Below, in pieces: positions 1 through 12,897 of a stretch of DNA of 64,000 nucleotides; position 1 is the stretch's first letter; every line of letters starts with the position of its first letter. Below the pieces are notes generated by a model. That model made no database searches. It saw only the letters and a program-made list of their open reading frames with translations, and was not told the DNA's origin. This DNA comes from Romanomermis culicivorax (Eukaryota; Nematoda; Enoplea; Mermithida; Mermithidae): positions 1,178,001-1,242,000 of the forward strand of contig CAWUHX010000039.1 in the NCBI GenBank assembly GCA_963922205.1, written 5' to 3'. The translations under genes were made by a program, and so were the position numbers.

Positions 1-1106
1 TGTTGGGCATAAAGATGGACAAAAACATCACAGCATCCCATAGTTTTGCCCGATTGCATTGCATAGCTTTGCCAATTGGGAATGGAGATTTTGAAATCAT
101 TAAATTTTTCACCATCATTAGCACAAAAATCGAGAATTGATTGAACAGAAGCAGTAATTTCTGGAAATGCAAGGCATTGGGAATCATATATTTTGAGTTT
201 TTATCCAAAACCCCAAGACCCCAGTGATTGTTGTTCCTGTACACTGGCAAATGTCCAAGATTCCATTTGTGATCTGGCGAAACTAGAGGCCCCTTAGTTT
301 TTTCCAAATCAAATTGCCAAATTAGAGGATCAATCAATAAGATATCAGGATTGTTTGAAACAACAACGTTCTTGAGACATTCAAAAATATTTCTGCCTGA
401 CAGCCAACTGGAGTTCGATTCCAATGGTAAAAGAAAATTTGGATCAGAATCATGAATGTTGAAATATTCATAGGATGATAAATAACTAGATGGATCTGCA
501 TTCATTTGATATGGCTTTATATCTAAAACATCAACTATTTCGTTAGCTGGTTCTTGCTTAGCCTAACAGTAACTACTGACAACTGACTGATTTACTTGTA
601 GAATATCACTAGATTCTAAAGATTTCTCAAGAGTTGAAACTACAGAAGTATCATAAGTACTATAGTCTACATCAGTTTTTTCCAAATACACTTTTGGACT
701 AAAAAGTTCTGGTAATTTTTTTTTGCGGGAACATATTTGGGATTTTTGTGTTAGGCTGTAACATGGTTGTAGAATCCTTTTTTTGTCAAAAAAATGATGG
801 ACATTGTTCACATTGAAAACGTAACTTTTTTGGTTCAACAATTTCACAAACTGGATGTTCTTCAGCCACATGGGCATTTACTTCTTTTATGGCATAATTT
901 GCGTTTGATGTAAAGTCACAAAAATGACATTCGAATAAATTTCCATTCATTTGCTGACGGTGATGCTGTGTGATTTGACGATTTACGCTAATTTTGGAAG
1001 TGTCACTGGCCTGATATTCCTGGTGGCAAAGTGGGCAAGCAACAGGGGCCGAAAGGGGAACTAAGAGTCCCACAAAAGTTTTTTGGCCTTGTTGAACCAA
1101 TTTCAG
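1..1106 (-). pseudogene. zinc-finger/Ulp1-like protease N-terminus of copy A, frame-broken
   Basis: Reading leftwards from about 1106 there are three C2H2 zinc fingers: CPLC...H, FECHFC...H and FQCEQC. A frame change follows near 786-877, then an acidic Ser/Thr-rich linker and Ulp1-like sequence. The His of the Ulp1 NNHWGLxVLD motif is kept near 225. Zinc fingers at the N-terminus of R2/NeSL-type proteins are thought to bind target DNA. Ulp1-like proteases are known in NeSL elements, where their role is unsettled. The ORF is open in pieces of about 100 residues only, so I call it a broken copy; no in-frame ATG is obvious upstream of the first finger. Confidence 0.65.
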
Positions 1107-1523
1107 TGTGTCAACAGCTGGAACTACAAGTTTAGATGCCCCATAATCCGATCTACCACCATAAAAAAATTTGTTACCTTCTTTTAATATATCCAGCTTC
1201 CTTTCCGACTTTATCAGCTCGCTGGTTGCCTGCTGAGGCAGCTGAAGACGAGAATGTCATAATATTTTTGAGCGGAATTGGCTGGTCCATCAGCCCAGGG
1301 CAGACAACATGGGATTTCATACATCCTCGGCCATGATACCTTTTGGTTGCAGTCAGTCTAGCAGGACGAGCAATCCAAAAGGGACGATCAAAAGCAAGCA
1401 ATCCAGGGTGGGTGATCCGGGACAAGTGATCCACCATGAATGATCACTCAACTAGCAAACAATCCGACTTTGGTCTGGAAACAGCTGACCTGGTGAGCAT
1501 CAAAAAATGTTAACACTAGCCGA
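1..1523 (-). mobile_element. U2-targeted non-LTR retrotransposon copy A, 5' part only
   Basis: This is the 5' portion of a NeSL/Utopia-like element reading right to left and cut by the window's left edge. Its 5' end abuts a U2 snRNA 5' piece at 1524. It holds about 400 bp of 5' leader (about 1107-1523), then zinc fingers, then Ulp1-protease sequence running off the edge. The same order is seen in copies E and G. The RT itself lies outside the window, so family assignment rests on homology to E, F and G. Confidence 0.8.
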
Positions 1524-1566
1524 GATACTACACTCTGATCTTAGCTATTACTACCCAACTGAAAAA
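1524..1566 (-). pseudogene. U2 snRNA 5' fragment at the 5' junction of copy A
   Basis: The minus strand carries a degraded form of U2 positions 1 to about 38, ending in AGTGTAGTATC, where the retrotransposon begins. The first 15 nt are eroded relative to the intact gene at 35964-36168. It is one half of a U2 gene split by copy A. Confidence 0.75.
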
Positions 1567-3467
1567 AGACAGTACAACAAGAGAAATAGACAGTAGCCAA
1601 CACAAAATATTTTATATTTGTTCTCCTTGATTGTTTTCCTCACTATCAGATTGCCCACATAAACGTTTCTCCATCAAAACAATAGTCGAGTCTGGTCTAT
1701 GCAAATTTATGAGGTGACACTTCCACCAAAACAATATACAGGGAAAAAACTGACAAAGGATCTATTTTTAAATTCTAGTGCTATGTAACACAACATAAAA
1801 GTTGTAGAACACCAAAAAATGAGAAGCTCATTTGTGATATGAATGACAGTGAAGGCAGGCTATTACAATTTGCAATCTCAATTTTACTGTGGAAGGAGTG
1901 ATTTGATGTTAATGTAAAAAATGATTTTTCACACGATTTCTGTCAAGGAATACAATTATTATCTATTGATTTTCCAAGCAGCAAACCATTGTGCCTTAAA
2001 ATCAATGCTTAGCCTGACAAGCCAGATATTGGAAGTTTATAATTTTACAAATTGGTACTTTTCATTATTCATTAGAAAGGAATGAATGACAGAACTATAA
2101 ACTACATTCAGACTATAGGGTTTCTCGACATGTATTTCCACTAATGGAATTTTTAAAATTCCCCGTTTCTTCAAATGACATTATTAGATTTCAAAAGTGT
2201 TGCTTACCTGGTATTTTTCAGTAAAATAATTCTTCCATTTCCTTGAGTTGATGACCCACTGAACAAATGTGCCTTTCGGACACTGGCTTGTTAGCAGTCC
2301 ACCTAGAATGAGATTATGGGAATAGACTGGTCCCTGGTCCATCCAGCATTTGGAATAACTTTGGTTGGTGTACCAATTATTCTGAAATAAATAAAATATG
2401 ACATGAGTGGCTTGTTAGTGATAGAGGGGGGAAAATGCCATAATTATGCAAGCTGACACAAATTTTCAGTCCCGATGGTTCATCTCGAAATAAAAAAAAT
2501 AAAATAGTAAAATAGCACAAAAATGCTAGACCAACCCGGAAAAGTCTATTCCATTTGTCCTTCTGCAAAATTTTTGATCATCCAGCAACTTTTCTACATC
2601 AGAACTACTCATCATTTTACCTTGTGTTTTCTATGCAAATTTATCATGTTGGCTCCCTCAAGTAAATCATACACAGAAAAACAATGGAAAAGTGTTTGTC
2701 GAAAAAACTGTTGTGTGTACTGCCTGCATACATCAGAATAGAGCAATACCTTAACAGAGAGAGACACCACCTGGCACTTCAGCTACACAATCCCTCAATG
2801 GACAGGTGCTAAAGTTGCATGTTAGGATAATTTTACATGATGGTTAACTATCTGAAAGTTTAAAGAATATTTTTGATTTTGAGTTTATTCATGCACAATT
2901 GTTTGAGCTTCTATTTTGAACCTAATTTCATGTGTTATGTTAGCAGAATCGATCATGTCAAAATGAATGGGGCTACTTTCATATTTTTCCAATTTTCTGT
3001 GAAATGCAATCTACAATCTACAGCAAATTATTTCAGAAAAAGTTCTCAGTTCTGCACATTTCATCTTCATAGGCATTTTTATGGAAAAGAGACTATAATT
3101 TACTTATCCACCTAATATAAGTGGAGAAGTCATATAGGTGGAAAACAAATACTATTTCAAATTTAAACGATTTTCTACTGAACTATGTATCACATCAAAC
3201 TAAAAATTTGTTACGTTTACTGAAAGATTTTACCATGCTCAATGTAAATGATAATCCTGATTTTTATTTATTTTTCAGTTTGGAAGCATTTAAAAAACAG
3301 ACTAAAGTAATAACTTCTGACACTAACCTGATTATATCTGGTGGCTTGATCTTGAAGTGGATTTTGTTTTAAACATCTTTTCTCCACTATGAAATTCATG
3401 TAGTCATATTATACAGCAGCGACTACAGCTTGTCTGTAGGTTTAACCCAACATTGTCTATAGAAGAG
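1567..3467. other. U2 intergenic spacer, no gene
   Basis: This stretch lies between the U2 5' piece of copy A and the U2 3' piece of copy B. It is homologous along its length to 7235-9660 and 12898-15323, but lacks the solo LTR found there. I see only short chance ORFs. A block beginning near 2350 (CATTTGGAATAACTTTGGTT) recurs in diverged form at 4206, 8811, 9869, 14474 and 15531, so spacer and element DNA have recombined. Confidence 0.6.
3113..3312. repeat. partial MITE-like copy
   Basis: Closely related to the complete-looking copy at 18404-18610; both contain a long shared internal block and end in TTTGGAAGCATTTAA. The left terminal repeat is not recognisable here. Confidence 0.5.
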
Positions 3468-3642
3468 TTGTTCCCGGCAGGGAACTGAGCCGAACCAGGA
3501 GGTAGTGCAACACCCGGATACCGGGATGACCAACTGCAGGCGTAGAGCAAGCCCTATGCACCGGCCAAGGTTCAAAAATCAGAATAATCTCATTGTGATC
3601 AGGTAGATCACATATCAGAGATTGAGCTGATAAGAACAGATT
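3468..3642 (-). pseudogene. U2 snRNA 3' fragment downstream of copy B
   Basis: The minus strand runs from ATCTGTTCTTATCAGC through the Sm-site region (GATTTTTGAAC) to the final stem-loop. It corresponds to U2 from about position 35 to the 3' end, with many substitutions. Copy B's 3' end joins it at 3643. Together with 7195-7234 it forms a U2 gene split by about 3.55 kb. Confidence 0.85.
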
Positions 3643-3790
3643 ATTTCATTGAAGGAAAGCATGCCACGACTTGAATACTAAACAAACATAAAGTGATGGC
3701 CATGAGGTTCAAAATGAGAAACAAATGCAAAAAGAAAAACAAACCATCAAACCAATGCGTATGAACCAGAAAAACATACAGTATCACACT

Positions 3791-4200
3791 TTAGTACAGA
3801 AAAACATTGACCAGATGCCTGAAACACAAATTCCCAAAAAAATTGTTCACATAAAACGACCAACTCCCCAATAACTTGCAAAGTTCAATGGTACCAGAAT
3901 GGTTCAAATGATACCTATCTTCTGCGAAAAAAAGAAGAATAATTATGTAATGATAAATGTTTGAGTAGATCAATCCAGGAAACACTTTTTAGAGATTGGT
4001 TTTCACAAAATTCACACAAATAGAGGAATTCAGATCTCCAGCTTCGGCAAGAAGAACCATGAAAATAAAGATCTGATTTTGATATCCAAAGACATTTCTG
4101 GAATAGGCCACTGTGCTTTGAATGCTGAGAAGAACATTTGAAATGGCCCAGTTGTTGTGGACATCTACTGTTCCAAATACCAAATACAATATCTGGCAGC
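3791..4200 (-). pseudogene. remnant of SGNH/GDSL-like ORF in copy B
   Basis: Overlapping short frames match the C-terminal half of the SGNH-like protein of copies F and G: FGTVDVxNNxAISNVLLSI, then DLLKHLSLHNYSSFF, then a frame-shifted DRYHLNHSGT. The N-terminal GDS block is absent. Several frameshifts are present, so no product is expected. Confidence 0.65.
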
Positions 4201-5444
4201 TCCCATTCAGCATTTGCCATAACTTTGATTGGTGTATCTATAATTTCAAAACAAATAAAGTATAACTTGAAATTATAGATTAAAAAAATGAAATAGTAGT
4301 AGCACATTGAATTTAAAATGCTAGGTGCAACCAAAAAAGTCAGTTGAATATAATACAGACTTTTTACTTACTAAAAGCCATTTTACTGTAGAAGAATGGT
4401 AGAATGTTCAATGAAAACAAGAAAGTCAAATTCATACAAAAACCATGCTTTTCCACTGTCGATTCGGACAGAACTGCATCAATAACTGAGTGCTACTCGA
4501 GAAATTTCACCAACCTAAAGTTATTGAAAGGAATTTTCAGCTGTTCTTTGGCAGCTCACTGATGAAAATATTTCTTCATTGTTTACACTAATGAGCTTGC
4601 TAGTTTTTCCCAATTGAACTTACTGCAATGTGACCGGCTGGATCGATAATTTCAAACTGACTTAAGTTTGTCTTTCATATACTGGCATTTCAAGAAAAAC
4701 TGAGTTTAGGACGAACTTGCAAATTTTCTAATTTTTAGAGTGTTCCAGTTTTAATCTGGCACTTGGAGAATACCCAAAATGGTGTGTCTCACATTCCCAA
4801 ATGAGGTTCAATTGTCCAGTCATTATATATCCTGGTATTACCAGGAAAGTGAGCTTTTAAAATTTAAAATTTCGAAATTCAAATGTCAAAATTTCTCATG
4901 AAACTTATCTAATTGCATGTAATTTGCGGGTATTGCAAGGTTAAATTCCTGAATAATGTTTATCAAGTGGCTGCTAAGTTTACTTTTTTCTATTTTAGTT
5001 TTTTTTAATAATCAGTATTATTAATTATTTTATCTAAATTATTATGAATTATCACCATATTTCACCTTATCCAAACCAGAAGCTGAGTTGGGGGCTCTTC
5101 TTAAGGCTTGCTGCACCTCCAATTTACTGAAAGGTGCTGAGAAATGTTGAAGGATGTCCCCCTGTCAAATAATGATGACACATTTTCATGATCAAAAGTT
5201 TGACGGGAAAAAATTTTTTCACTGGTGATCTTTAATTTGTTCAACTTCTACAGGATATTCTTTTCAATCGTTCCATCCAAAATTTTCTGAATGGCCAACT
5301 TCTTCAACTGAGTATACAATTTCTTGATAGTTGATGCTCCTACTTTTTGATTATCACAAATTAGGCTTCTTGAAATTAGATCTATCACCCGTTTTTCTTT
5401 GCCAGAATTTAGAAGAACTTTCATTTTGAAATCTTGTAATCACT

Positions 5445-6780
5445 GTGCTTGGTCTTGAAGGATTAACTTTTCACGAATTTTCTTTACATAGTTATTGCAT
5501 AGGATTTCAAAGTCCTGCCATCTACAGCCTATTTCTTGCCAACTATCAAGCTCTAACTGGGCCCATTTCTGCACCGCCTTTCCATCATTTTTTTGCCCAT
5601 TTTTGTTGGCATTGGAACCACCACTTTTTCGTTTTTATTCAATGCTCTAAACAGACCAAGTGCTTTTTTCTCCAATCGATAACTACTAAAAGAAGAGGTT
5701 GATTAGACATATAAACAAAAAAAAATTATATAGAATCAAATAGTTTTGCAAGATTGCATTGCATAGCTATGGGAATTGAGGTTCCAGAATTTGAAATTAT
5801 CAAATTTTTTGTCAGCATAAAATTCAAAAATTGATTGCGTTAGCATAAAATTCAAAAATTGATGGCACAGAAGCAATGATTCTTGTAAATGCAAGCCATT
5901 GAGAATCATAGTATGATATACATTTTGTGTTTTTATCCAAAACTGCAAGACCCCACTGATTGTTGTTTCTGTACACTGGCAAAAGTCCCAAATTCCATTT
6001 ATGATCTGGCGAAATCAGAGGTGCCTTAGTTTTTTTCCAAATCGCCAAATTAGAGGGTCTATCAATAGGACATCAGGATCCTTCGAAACAACAAAGTTTG
6101 TGAGATATTCGAAAATAATTCTGTCCAACAGCCAACTACAGTTTGATTCCAATAGCAAAAAAATTTGGGTCAGTATCACGAATGTTGAAGTATTCATAGG
6201 ATGATGAGTAACTAGATGGATCTGCATTTGTTTTATATGGCTTTATTTCCAGGTCATCAACTACTTTGTTAACCAGTTCTTGATCAGCCTCACGGTAACT
6301 ACTGAGGACTGAATGATTTAATTGTAGAGTATCACTAGATTCTATAGTTTTCCCAATGGTTGAGACTACCAAAGTATCATGTAAAACGGTAGTATTATAG
6401 TCTACATCAGTTTTTTCCCAATCCACTTTTGGACCAAAAAGTCCTCGTAGTTTTTCCTTAATGGTAACATATTTAGGATTTTGGTGTTTGGCTGTAACAT
6501 GCTTGTAGAATCCTTTTTTTTGTCGAAAATGATGGACAGAGTTCACATTGAAAATGTAACTTTTTTGGTTAAAGAATTTCATAAACTGGATGTTCCTCAG
6601 CCACATGGGTCTTTACTTCTTTTTGGCATATTTTGTGTTTGATGTAAAGTCACAAAAGCAGCATTTGAATATATTTCCCTCCATTTGCTGACAGTGGTGC
6701 TCTGTAATATGACGATTTATGCTAATTTTGGATGTGTCACTGGCCTGATATTCCCAGCTGCAAAAAGGGCAAGCAACTCG
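5445..6780 (-). pseudogene. zinc-finger/Ulp1-like ORF of copy B with His-to-Gln change
   Basis: The largest piece (6606-6136, 156 residues) covers the region after the zinc fingers. A shifted frame (6048-5824) holds the Ulp1 core. Where copies A and E read NNNHWGLAVLD, this copy reads NNNQWGLAVLD, so the presumed catalytic His is lost. A short duplication around TTTGTCAGCATAAAATTCAA (about 5810-5870) disturbs the segment before the catalytic Cys. Zinc-finger sequence upstream (6606-6780) is frame-broken. The tandem copy at 11108-12443 is the same. Confidence 0.65.
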
Positions 6781-7194
6781 GGCGAATAAGAGAACTAGGA
6801 GTCAAACCAAAGATTTTTGGCCCTGTTCAACCAATTCCCCTATATCAACAGCTGGAACCACAAGTTTGGATGCCAAACAGGGTGATCCATCACCAAAGAA
6901 AAATTAGTTAATTCTTTTTATTTTATCTGACGGCGTTTCAAACCTTACCAGCTCAGTTGTTGAGGCAGCTGAAGAGGTAATTGTTGTTAGATTTTCAAGT
7001 CAAATAGGCTGATCCATAAGACCTGGGCGAATGATGTGGGATTTTATCAACAATCCTGGACCATGAAACATTGGGTAGCAGCTGATCATGGGAGAGGAGC
7101 AATACAAATTTGATCAGAATATAGTGGACTACCAAGAGCACCAATCAAAAAATGTTCAAGGGAATCAAAACAAATCGATAAGACGATGGGCTAT

Positions 7195-7234
7195 GATACT
7201 ACACTTTGATCTTAGCTATTACTAGCTGAAAAGA
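7195..7234 (-). pseudogene. U2 snRNA 5' fragment at the 5' junction of copy B
   Basis: Minus strand AGCTAAGATCAAAGTGTAGT followed by ATC matches positions about 16-38 of the intact U2 gene; the first bases are degraded (CTTTTCAGCTAG). The retrotransposon starts at 7194. Confidence 0.85.
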
Positions 7235-7654
7235 GAAAAAGACAGTACAACAATAGAAGAAGACAGTAGCCAATACAAAATATTTTATATTTGTTCTCCT
7301 TGATAACTCCTCACTATCAGATTGTGCACATAAACGTTTCTCCATTAAAACTATAGTCCAATCTAGTCTATGCAAATTTATCAGGTGACACTTCCACCAA
7401 AACAATACACAGTGAAAAAACTGACAAAGGATCTACATTTTTGAATCTAATGCTATTTAACACAACATAAAAGTTGTAGAGCATCAAAAAATGAGAAGCT
7501 CTGTCCTGATATGAATGACAGTAAAGGTAGGCCATTACAATCTGCAATCTCAATTTTACTGGGGAAGGAGTGATTTGATGTCAGTGTGGAAAATGATTTT
7601 TCACATGATTTCTGTCAAGGAATACAATTATTATCTATTGATTTTCCAAACAGC

Positions 7655-8439
7655 TGTCAGAGGGTCAATTCCTCTGACCTTTGGCCCTCTATTCATTATA
7701 TTTTTATTTTCTAGAGCTCTTTGTTGTTAAAGTAGCTCCAATTTTTATTAAGTAAACAAACCGACAAAACGGTTTGTGCCACACATTTTTGGTCCAAAAA
7801 CAAATAAATGGTGGGCGCGAATGTTTTGCATAATACATGCAAGTTGATGTTAGGCGCATTGCAGTGTATTTTTTCATTCTTAATTCGTTTATTATTTTCG
7901 TCCGGCCGTTTTTATTATTGTGTCTTCGGAGAAGACTTGCGGCGACTGAGGAAGGATTGAGGACACATTCGCCGTTCGCATTATTGTTTGTTTTGATTTT
8001 CGCATCGCGGATTCATCTTGAGGACTCCCGCGGCCTGAGGAGCTTTTCGACGTTCAATCTTGATCAAGGAGATTAGTGAGTGGTTTTTCAGGAGTTAGGT
8101 AGACTGTTTTGTCTTTGGGCAAGCTTTCAGCTTAGGTCATGGATTAAGATACCTGAAAGTCCCTGGGGCTCTGTGCACAGGGACAAAAGGAAGGGTCAGC
8201 GACTTAGGGAGGAAATCAGCGTTGTGTGCGCACTTTGGCACTTTGCATTCCATTCATCACTTGCTCACTGTTGTATTTACACTTTTGTCATTTCCAAAAT
8301 AAATATCCTTGTTCCTCAAGTCTCTGTGATCTGCAGTAGGATTGTAATTAGTACCAGGTTAGCGTCAGGGGCCGTACCAGATTGGATCTCCCAAGAACCG
8401 CAGCTAGGTAGCCGAGGGCATACGACCGCATATACGACA
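7655..8439 (+). mobile_element. solo LTR (785 bp) in the U2 spacer
   Basis: It begins TGTCAGAGGG and ends ATACGACA, giving TGTC/GACA termini. It is flanked by the 4-bp direct repeat CAGC (7651-7654 and 8440-8443). The empty site is preserved in the homologous spacer near 1979 (CCAAGCAGCAAACC). A 4-bp target duplication fits Ty3/gypsy-type LTRs. An AATAAA near 8299, close to the right end, suggests plus orientation. It is unrelated to the LTR at 41158. The ORFs inside it are probably chance. Confidence 0.85.
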
Positions 8440-9868
8440 CAGCAAACTATTGTGCCTTAAAATCAATGCTTAGCTTGACAAGCCAGACATTGGAAGTTTG
8501 TAGTTTTACAAATTGGTACTTTTAATTAATCATTAGAAAGCAATGAATGACAGAATTATAAACTACTTTCAGACTATAGGGTTCCTCGACATGTATTTCC
8601 ATTAATGGAATTTTGAAAATTCTCTGTTTCTTCAAATGACATTATTAGATTTCAAAAGTGTTGCTTACCCGGTATTTTTCAATAACACAATTCTTCCATT
8701 TCCTTGACTTGATGACCCACTGAACAAATGTGCCTTTCGGACACTGGCTTGTTAGCAGTCTACCTAGAATGACATTATGGGAATATAATGGTCCCTGGTC
8801 CATCGAGCATTTGCCATAACTTTGGTTGGTGTATCAATTATTCTGAAATAAATAAAATATGACATGAGTGGCTTGTTAGTGATAGAGGGGGGGAAATGCC
8901 ATAATTATGCAGGCTGACACAAATTTTCAGTCCAGATGGTTCATCATGAAACAAAAAAAAATAAAATAGTAATATAGTACATTCCATTGAAAATGCTAAA
9001 CCCAACCGGAAAAGTCTATTCCATTTGTCCTTCTGGAAAATTTTTGGTCATCCAGCAACTTTTCTACATCAGAACTACTCATCATTTTACCTTGTGTTTT
9101 CTATGCAAATTTATCATGTTGGCTCTCTCGAGTAAATCATACACAGAAAAACAAAGGAAAAGTGTTTGTTCAAAAAAACTGTTGTGTGTACAGAATAGAG
9201 CAACACATTAACAGAGAGAGACACCACCTGGCACTTCAGCTACACAATCCATCAATGGACAGGTGCTAAGGTGCATGTTGGGATAATTTTACATGATGGT
9301 TAACTATCTGAAAGTTTATAGAATACTTTAGATTTTGAGTTTATTCATGCACAATTGTTTGAGTTTCTATTTTGAACCTAATTTCATGTGTTATGTTAGC
9401 AGAATCGATCATGTCAAAATGAATGGGGCTACTTTCATATTTTTTGCAATTTTTTGTGAAATGCAAACCTTTGATCTTGAGATATTTCTCTGAAAAAATT
9501 TACAGCAAATCAAAAAAAAATTCTTAGTCCTGCATTTTTCGTTTTCATAGGCATTTTTATGGAAAAGTGGCTATAATTTACTAAAACACGTCTCATTTTT
9601 TAAGCCAATCGTGTTTCTCAGCTGAACTGTACATTTTCATTGATTTGACATTTTAAGGTGAGCAAGGATGAAAAAAGACTACGCCATTGTTGATACTGTA
9701 CGGTGTTGACGATGAACAATAATGAACAAACCTCTATTCAACTGATCTTCCGTGTTTTTGTTTGTGCTCGCATGGCAAAGTTATCAAGAGATTTGCTTAC
9801 TGAACGATGATAAACGTGACCATCGTTTTAACTTGTAGATGTAAGCTGGTCATATCTGGAAACTCCCA

Positions 9869-12857
9869 TCCAGCATTTGCCATAACTTTGATTGGTGTAT
9901 CTATAATTTCAAAACAAATAAAGTATAACTTGAAATTATAGATTAAAAAAATGAAATAGTAGTAGCACATTGAATTTAAAATGCTAGGTGCAACCAAAAA
10001 AGTCAGTTGAATATAATACAGACTTTTTACTTACTAAAAGCCATTTTACTGTAGAAGAATGGTAGAATGTTCAATGAAAACAAGAAAGTCAAATTCATAC
10101 AAAAACCATGCTTTTCCACTGTCGATTCGGACAGAACTGCATCAATAACTGAGTGCTACTCGAGAAATTTCACCAACCTAAAGTTATTGAAAGGAATTTT
10201 CAGCTGTTCTTTGGCAGCTCACTGATGAAAATATTTCTTCATTGTTTACACTAATGAGCTTGCTAGTTTTTCCCAATTGAACTTACTGCAATGTGACCGG
10301 CTGGATCGATAATTTCAAACTGACTTAAGTTTGTCTTTCATATACTGGCATTTCAAGAAAAACTGAGTTTAGGACGAACTTGCAAATTTTCTAATTTTTA
10401 GAGTGTTCCAGTTTTAATCTGGCACTTGGAGAATACCCAAAATGGTGTGTCTCACATTCCCAAATGAGGTTCAATTGTCCAGTCATTATATATCCTGGTA
10501 TTACCAGGAAAGTGAGCTTTTAAAATTTAAAATTTCGAAATTCAAATGTCAAAATTTCTCATGAAACTTATCTAATTGCATGTAATTTGCGGGTATTGCA
10601 AGGTTAAATTCCTGAATAATGTTTATCAAGTGGCTGCTAAGTTTACTTTTTTCTATTTTAGTTTTTTTTAATAATCAGTATTATTAATTATTTTATCTAA
10701 ATTATTATGAATTATCACCATATTTCACCTTATCCAAACCAGAAGCTGAGTTGGGGGCTCTTCTTAAGGCTTGCTGCACCTCCAATTTACTGAAAGGTGC
10801 TGAGAAATGTTGAAGGATGTCCCCCTGTCAAATAATGATGACACATTTTCATGATCAAAAGTTTGACGGGAAAAAATTTTTTCACTGGTGATCTTTAATT
10901 TGTTCAACTTCTACAGGATATTCTTTTCAATCGTTCCATCCAAAATTTTCTGAATGGCCAACTTCTTCAACTGAGTATACAATTTCTTGATAGTTGATGC
11001 TCCTACTTTTTGATTATCACAAATTAGGCTTCTTGAAATTAGATCTATCACCCGTTTTTCTTTGCCAGAATTTAGAAGAACTTTCATTTTGAAATCTTGT
11101 AATCACTGTGCTTGGTCTTGAAGGATTAACTTTTCACGAATTTTCTTTACATAGTTATTGCATAGGATTTCAAAGTCCTGCCATCTACAGCCTATTTCTT
11201 GCCAACTATCAAGCTCTAACTGGGCCCATTTCTGCACCGCCTTTCCATCATTTTTTTGCCCATTTTTGTTGGCATTGGAACCACCACTTTTTCGTTTTTA
11301 TTCAATGCTCTAAACAGACCAAGTGCTTTTTTCTCCAATCGATAACTACTAAAAGAAGAGGTTGATTAGACATATAAACAAAAAAAAATTATATAGAATC
11401 AAATAGTTTTGCAAGATTGCATTGCATAGCTATGGGAATTGAGGTTCCAGAATTTGAAATTATCAAATTTTTTGTCAGCATAAAATTCAAAAATTGATTG
11501 CGTTAGCATAAAATTCAAAAATTGATGGCACAGAAGCAATGATTCTTGTAAATGCAAGCCATTGAGAATCATAGTATGATATACATTTTGTGTTTTTATC
11601 CAAAACTGCAAGACCCCACTGATTGTTGTTTCTGTACACTGGCAAAAGTCCCAAATTCCATTTATGATCTGGCGAAATCAGAGGTGCCTTAGTTTTTTTC
11701 CAAATCGCCAAATTAGAGGGTCTATCAATAGGACATCAGGATCCTTCGAAACAACAAAGTTTGTGAGATATTCGAAAATAATTCTGTCCAACAGCCAACT
11801 ACAGTTTGATTCCAATAGCAAAAAAATTTGGGTCAGTATCACGAATGTTGAAGTATTCATAGGATGATGAGTAACTAGATGGATCTGCATTTGTTTTATA
11901 TGGCTTTATTTCCAGGTCATCAACTACTTTGTTAACCAGTTCTTGATCAGCCTCACGGTAACTACTGAGGACTGAATGATTTAATTGTAGAGTATCACTA
12001 GATTCTATAGTTTTCCCAATGGTTGAGACTACCAAAGTATCATGTAAAACGGTAGTATTATAGTCTACATCAGTTTTTTCCCAATCCACTTTTGGACCAA
12101 AAAGTCCTCGTAGTTTTTCCTTAATGGTAACATATTTAGGATTTTGGTGTTTGGCTGTAACATGCTTGTAGAATCCTTTTTTTTGTCGAAAATGATGGAC
12201 AGAGTTCACATTGAAAATGTAACTTTTTTGGTTAAAGAATTTCATAAACTGGATGTTCCTCAGCCACATGGGTCTTTACTTCTTTTTGGCATATTTTGTG
12301 TTTGATGTAAAGTCACAAAAGCAGCATTTGAATATATTTCCCTCCATTTGCTGACAGTGGTGCTCTGTAATATGACGATTTATGCTAATTTTGGATGTGT
12401 CACTGGCCTGATATTCCCAGCTGCAAAAAGGGCAAGCAACTCGGGCGAATAAGAGAACTAGGAGTCAAACCAAAGATTTTTGGCCCTGTTCAACCAATTC
12501 CCCTATATCAACAGCTGGAACCACAAGTTTGGATGCCAAACAGGGTGATCCATCACCAAAGAAAAATTAGTTAATTCTTTTTATTTTATCTGACGGCGTT
12601 TCAAACCTTACCAGCTCAGTTGTTGAGGCAGCTGAAGAGGTAATTGTTGTTAGATTTTCAAGTCAAATAGGCTGATCCATAAGACCTGGGCGAATGATGT
12701 GGGATTTTATCAACAATCCTGGACCATGAAACATTGGGTAGCAGCTGATCATGGGAGAGGAGCAATACAAATTTGATCAGAATATAGTGGACTACCAAGA
12801 GCACCAATCAAAAAATGTTCAAGGGAATCAAAACAAATCGATAAGACGATGGGCTAT
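9869..12857 (-). mobile_element. retrotransposon copy C (duplicate of B), 3'-truncated
   Basis: This is the second tandem copy of most of element B. It contains linker, Ulp1-like and zinc-finger remnants (11108-12443) with the same His-to-Gln change, and no RT. Its 3' side joins spacer DNA (9660-9868) instead of a U2 3' piece, because the duplication boundary falls inside the element. Not functional. Confidence 0.75.
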
Positions 12858-12897
12858 GATACTACACTTTGATCTTAGCTATTACTAGCTGAAAAGA
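12858..12897 (-). pseudogene. U2 snRNA 5' fragment at the 5' junction of copy C
   Basis: Identical to 7195-7234 by tandem duplication; ends GTAGTATC at the element boundary. Confidence 0.85.

Larger units (their letters stand above)
3643..7194 (-). mobile_element. U2-inserted retrotransposon copy B, RT-less and rearranged
   Basis: This element-derived block is bounded on both sides by U2 halves, with the 5' half at 7195-7234 and the 3' half at 3468-3642. From its 5' end it holds a leader, zinc fingers and Ulp1-like sequence (about 6780-5736) and the linker before RT (about 5700-5060). A segment of about 850 bp related in part to U2 spacer replaces the RT and endonuclease. The end of the SGNH ORF and a 3' tail ending CAATGAAATA follow. 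Copies C and D share the same RT-less structure. Confidence 0.75.

Noticed and set aside
7837..8460. Plus-strand frames of 79 and 126 codons in the spacer
   Set aside because: They lie wholly or almost wholly inside the solo LTR, have no recognisable domain and are duplicated only because the region is.
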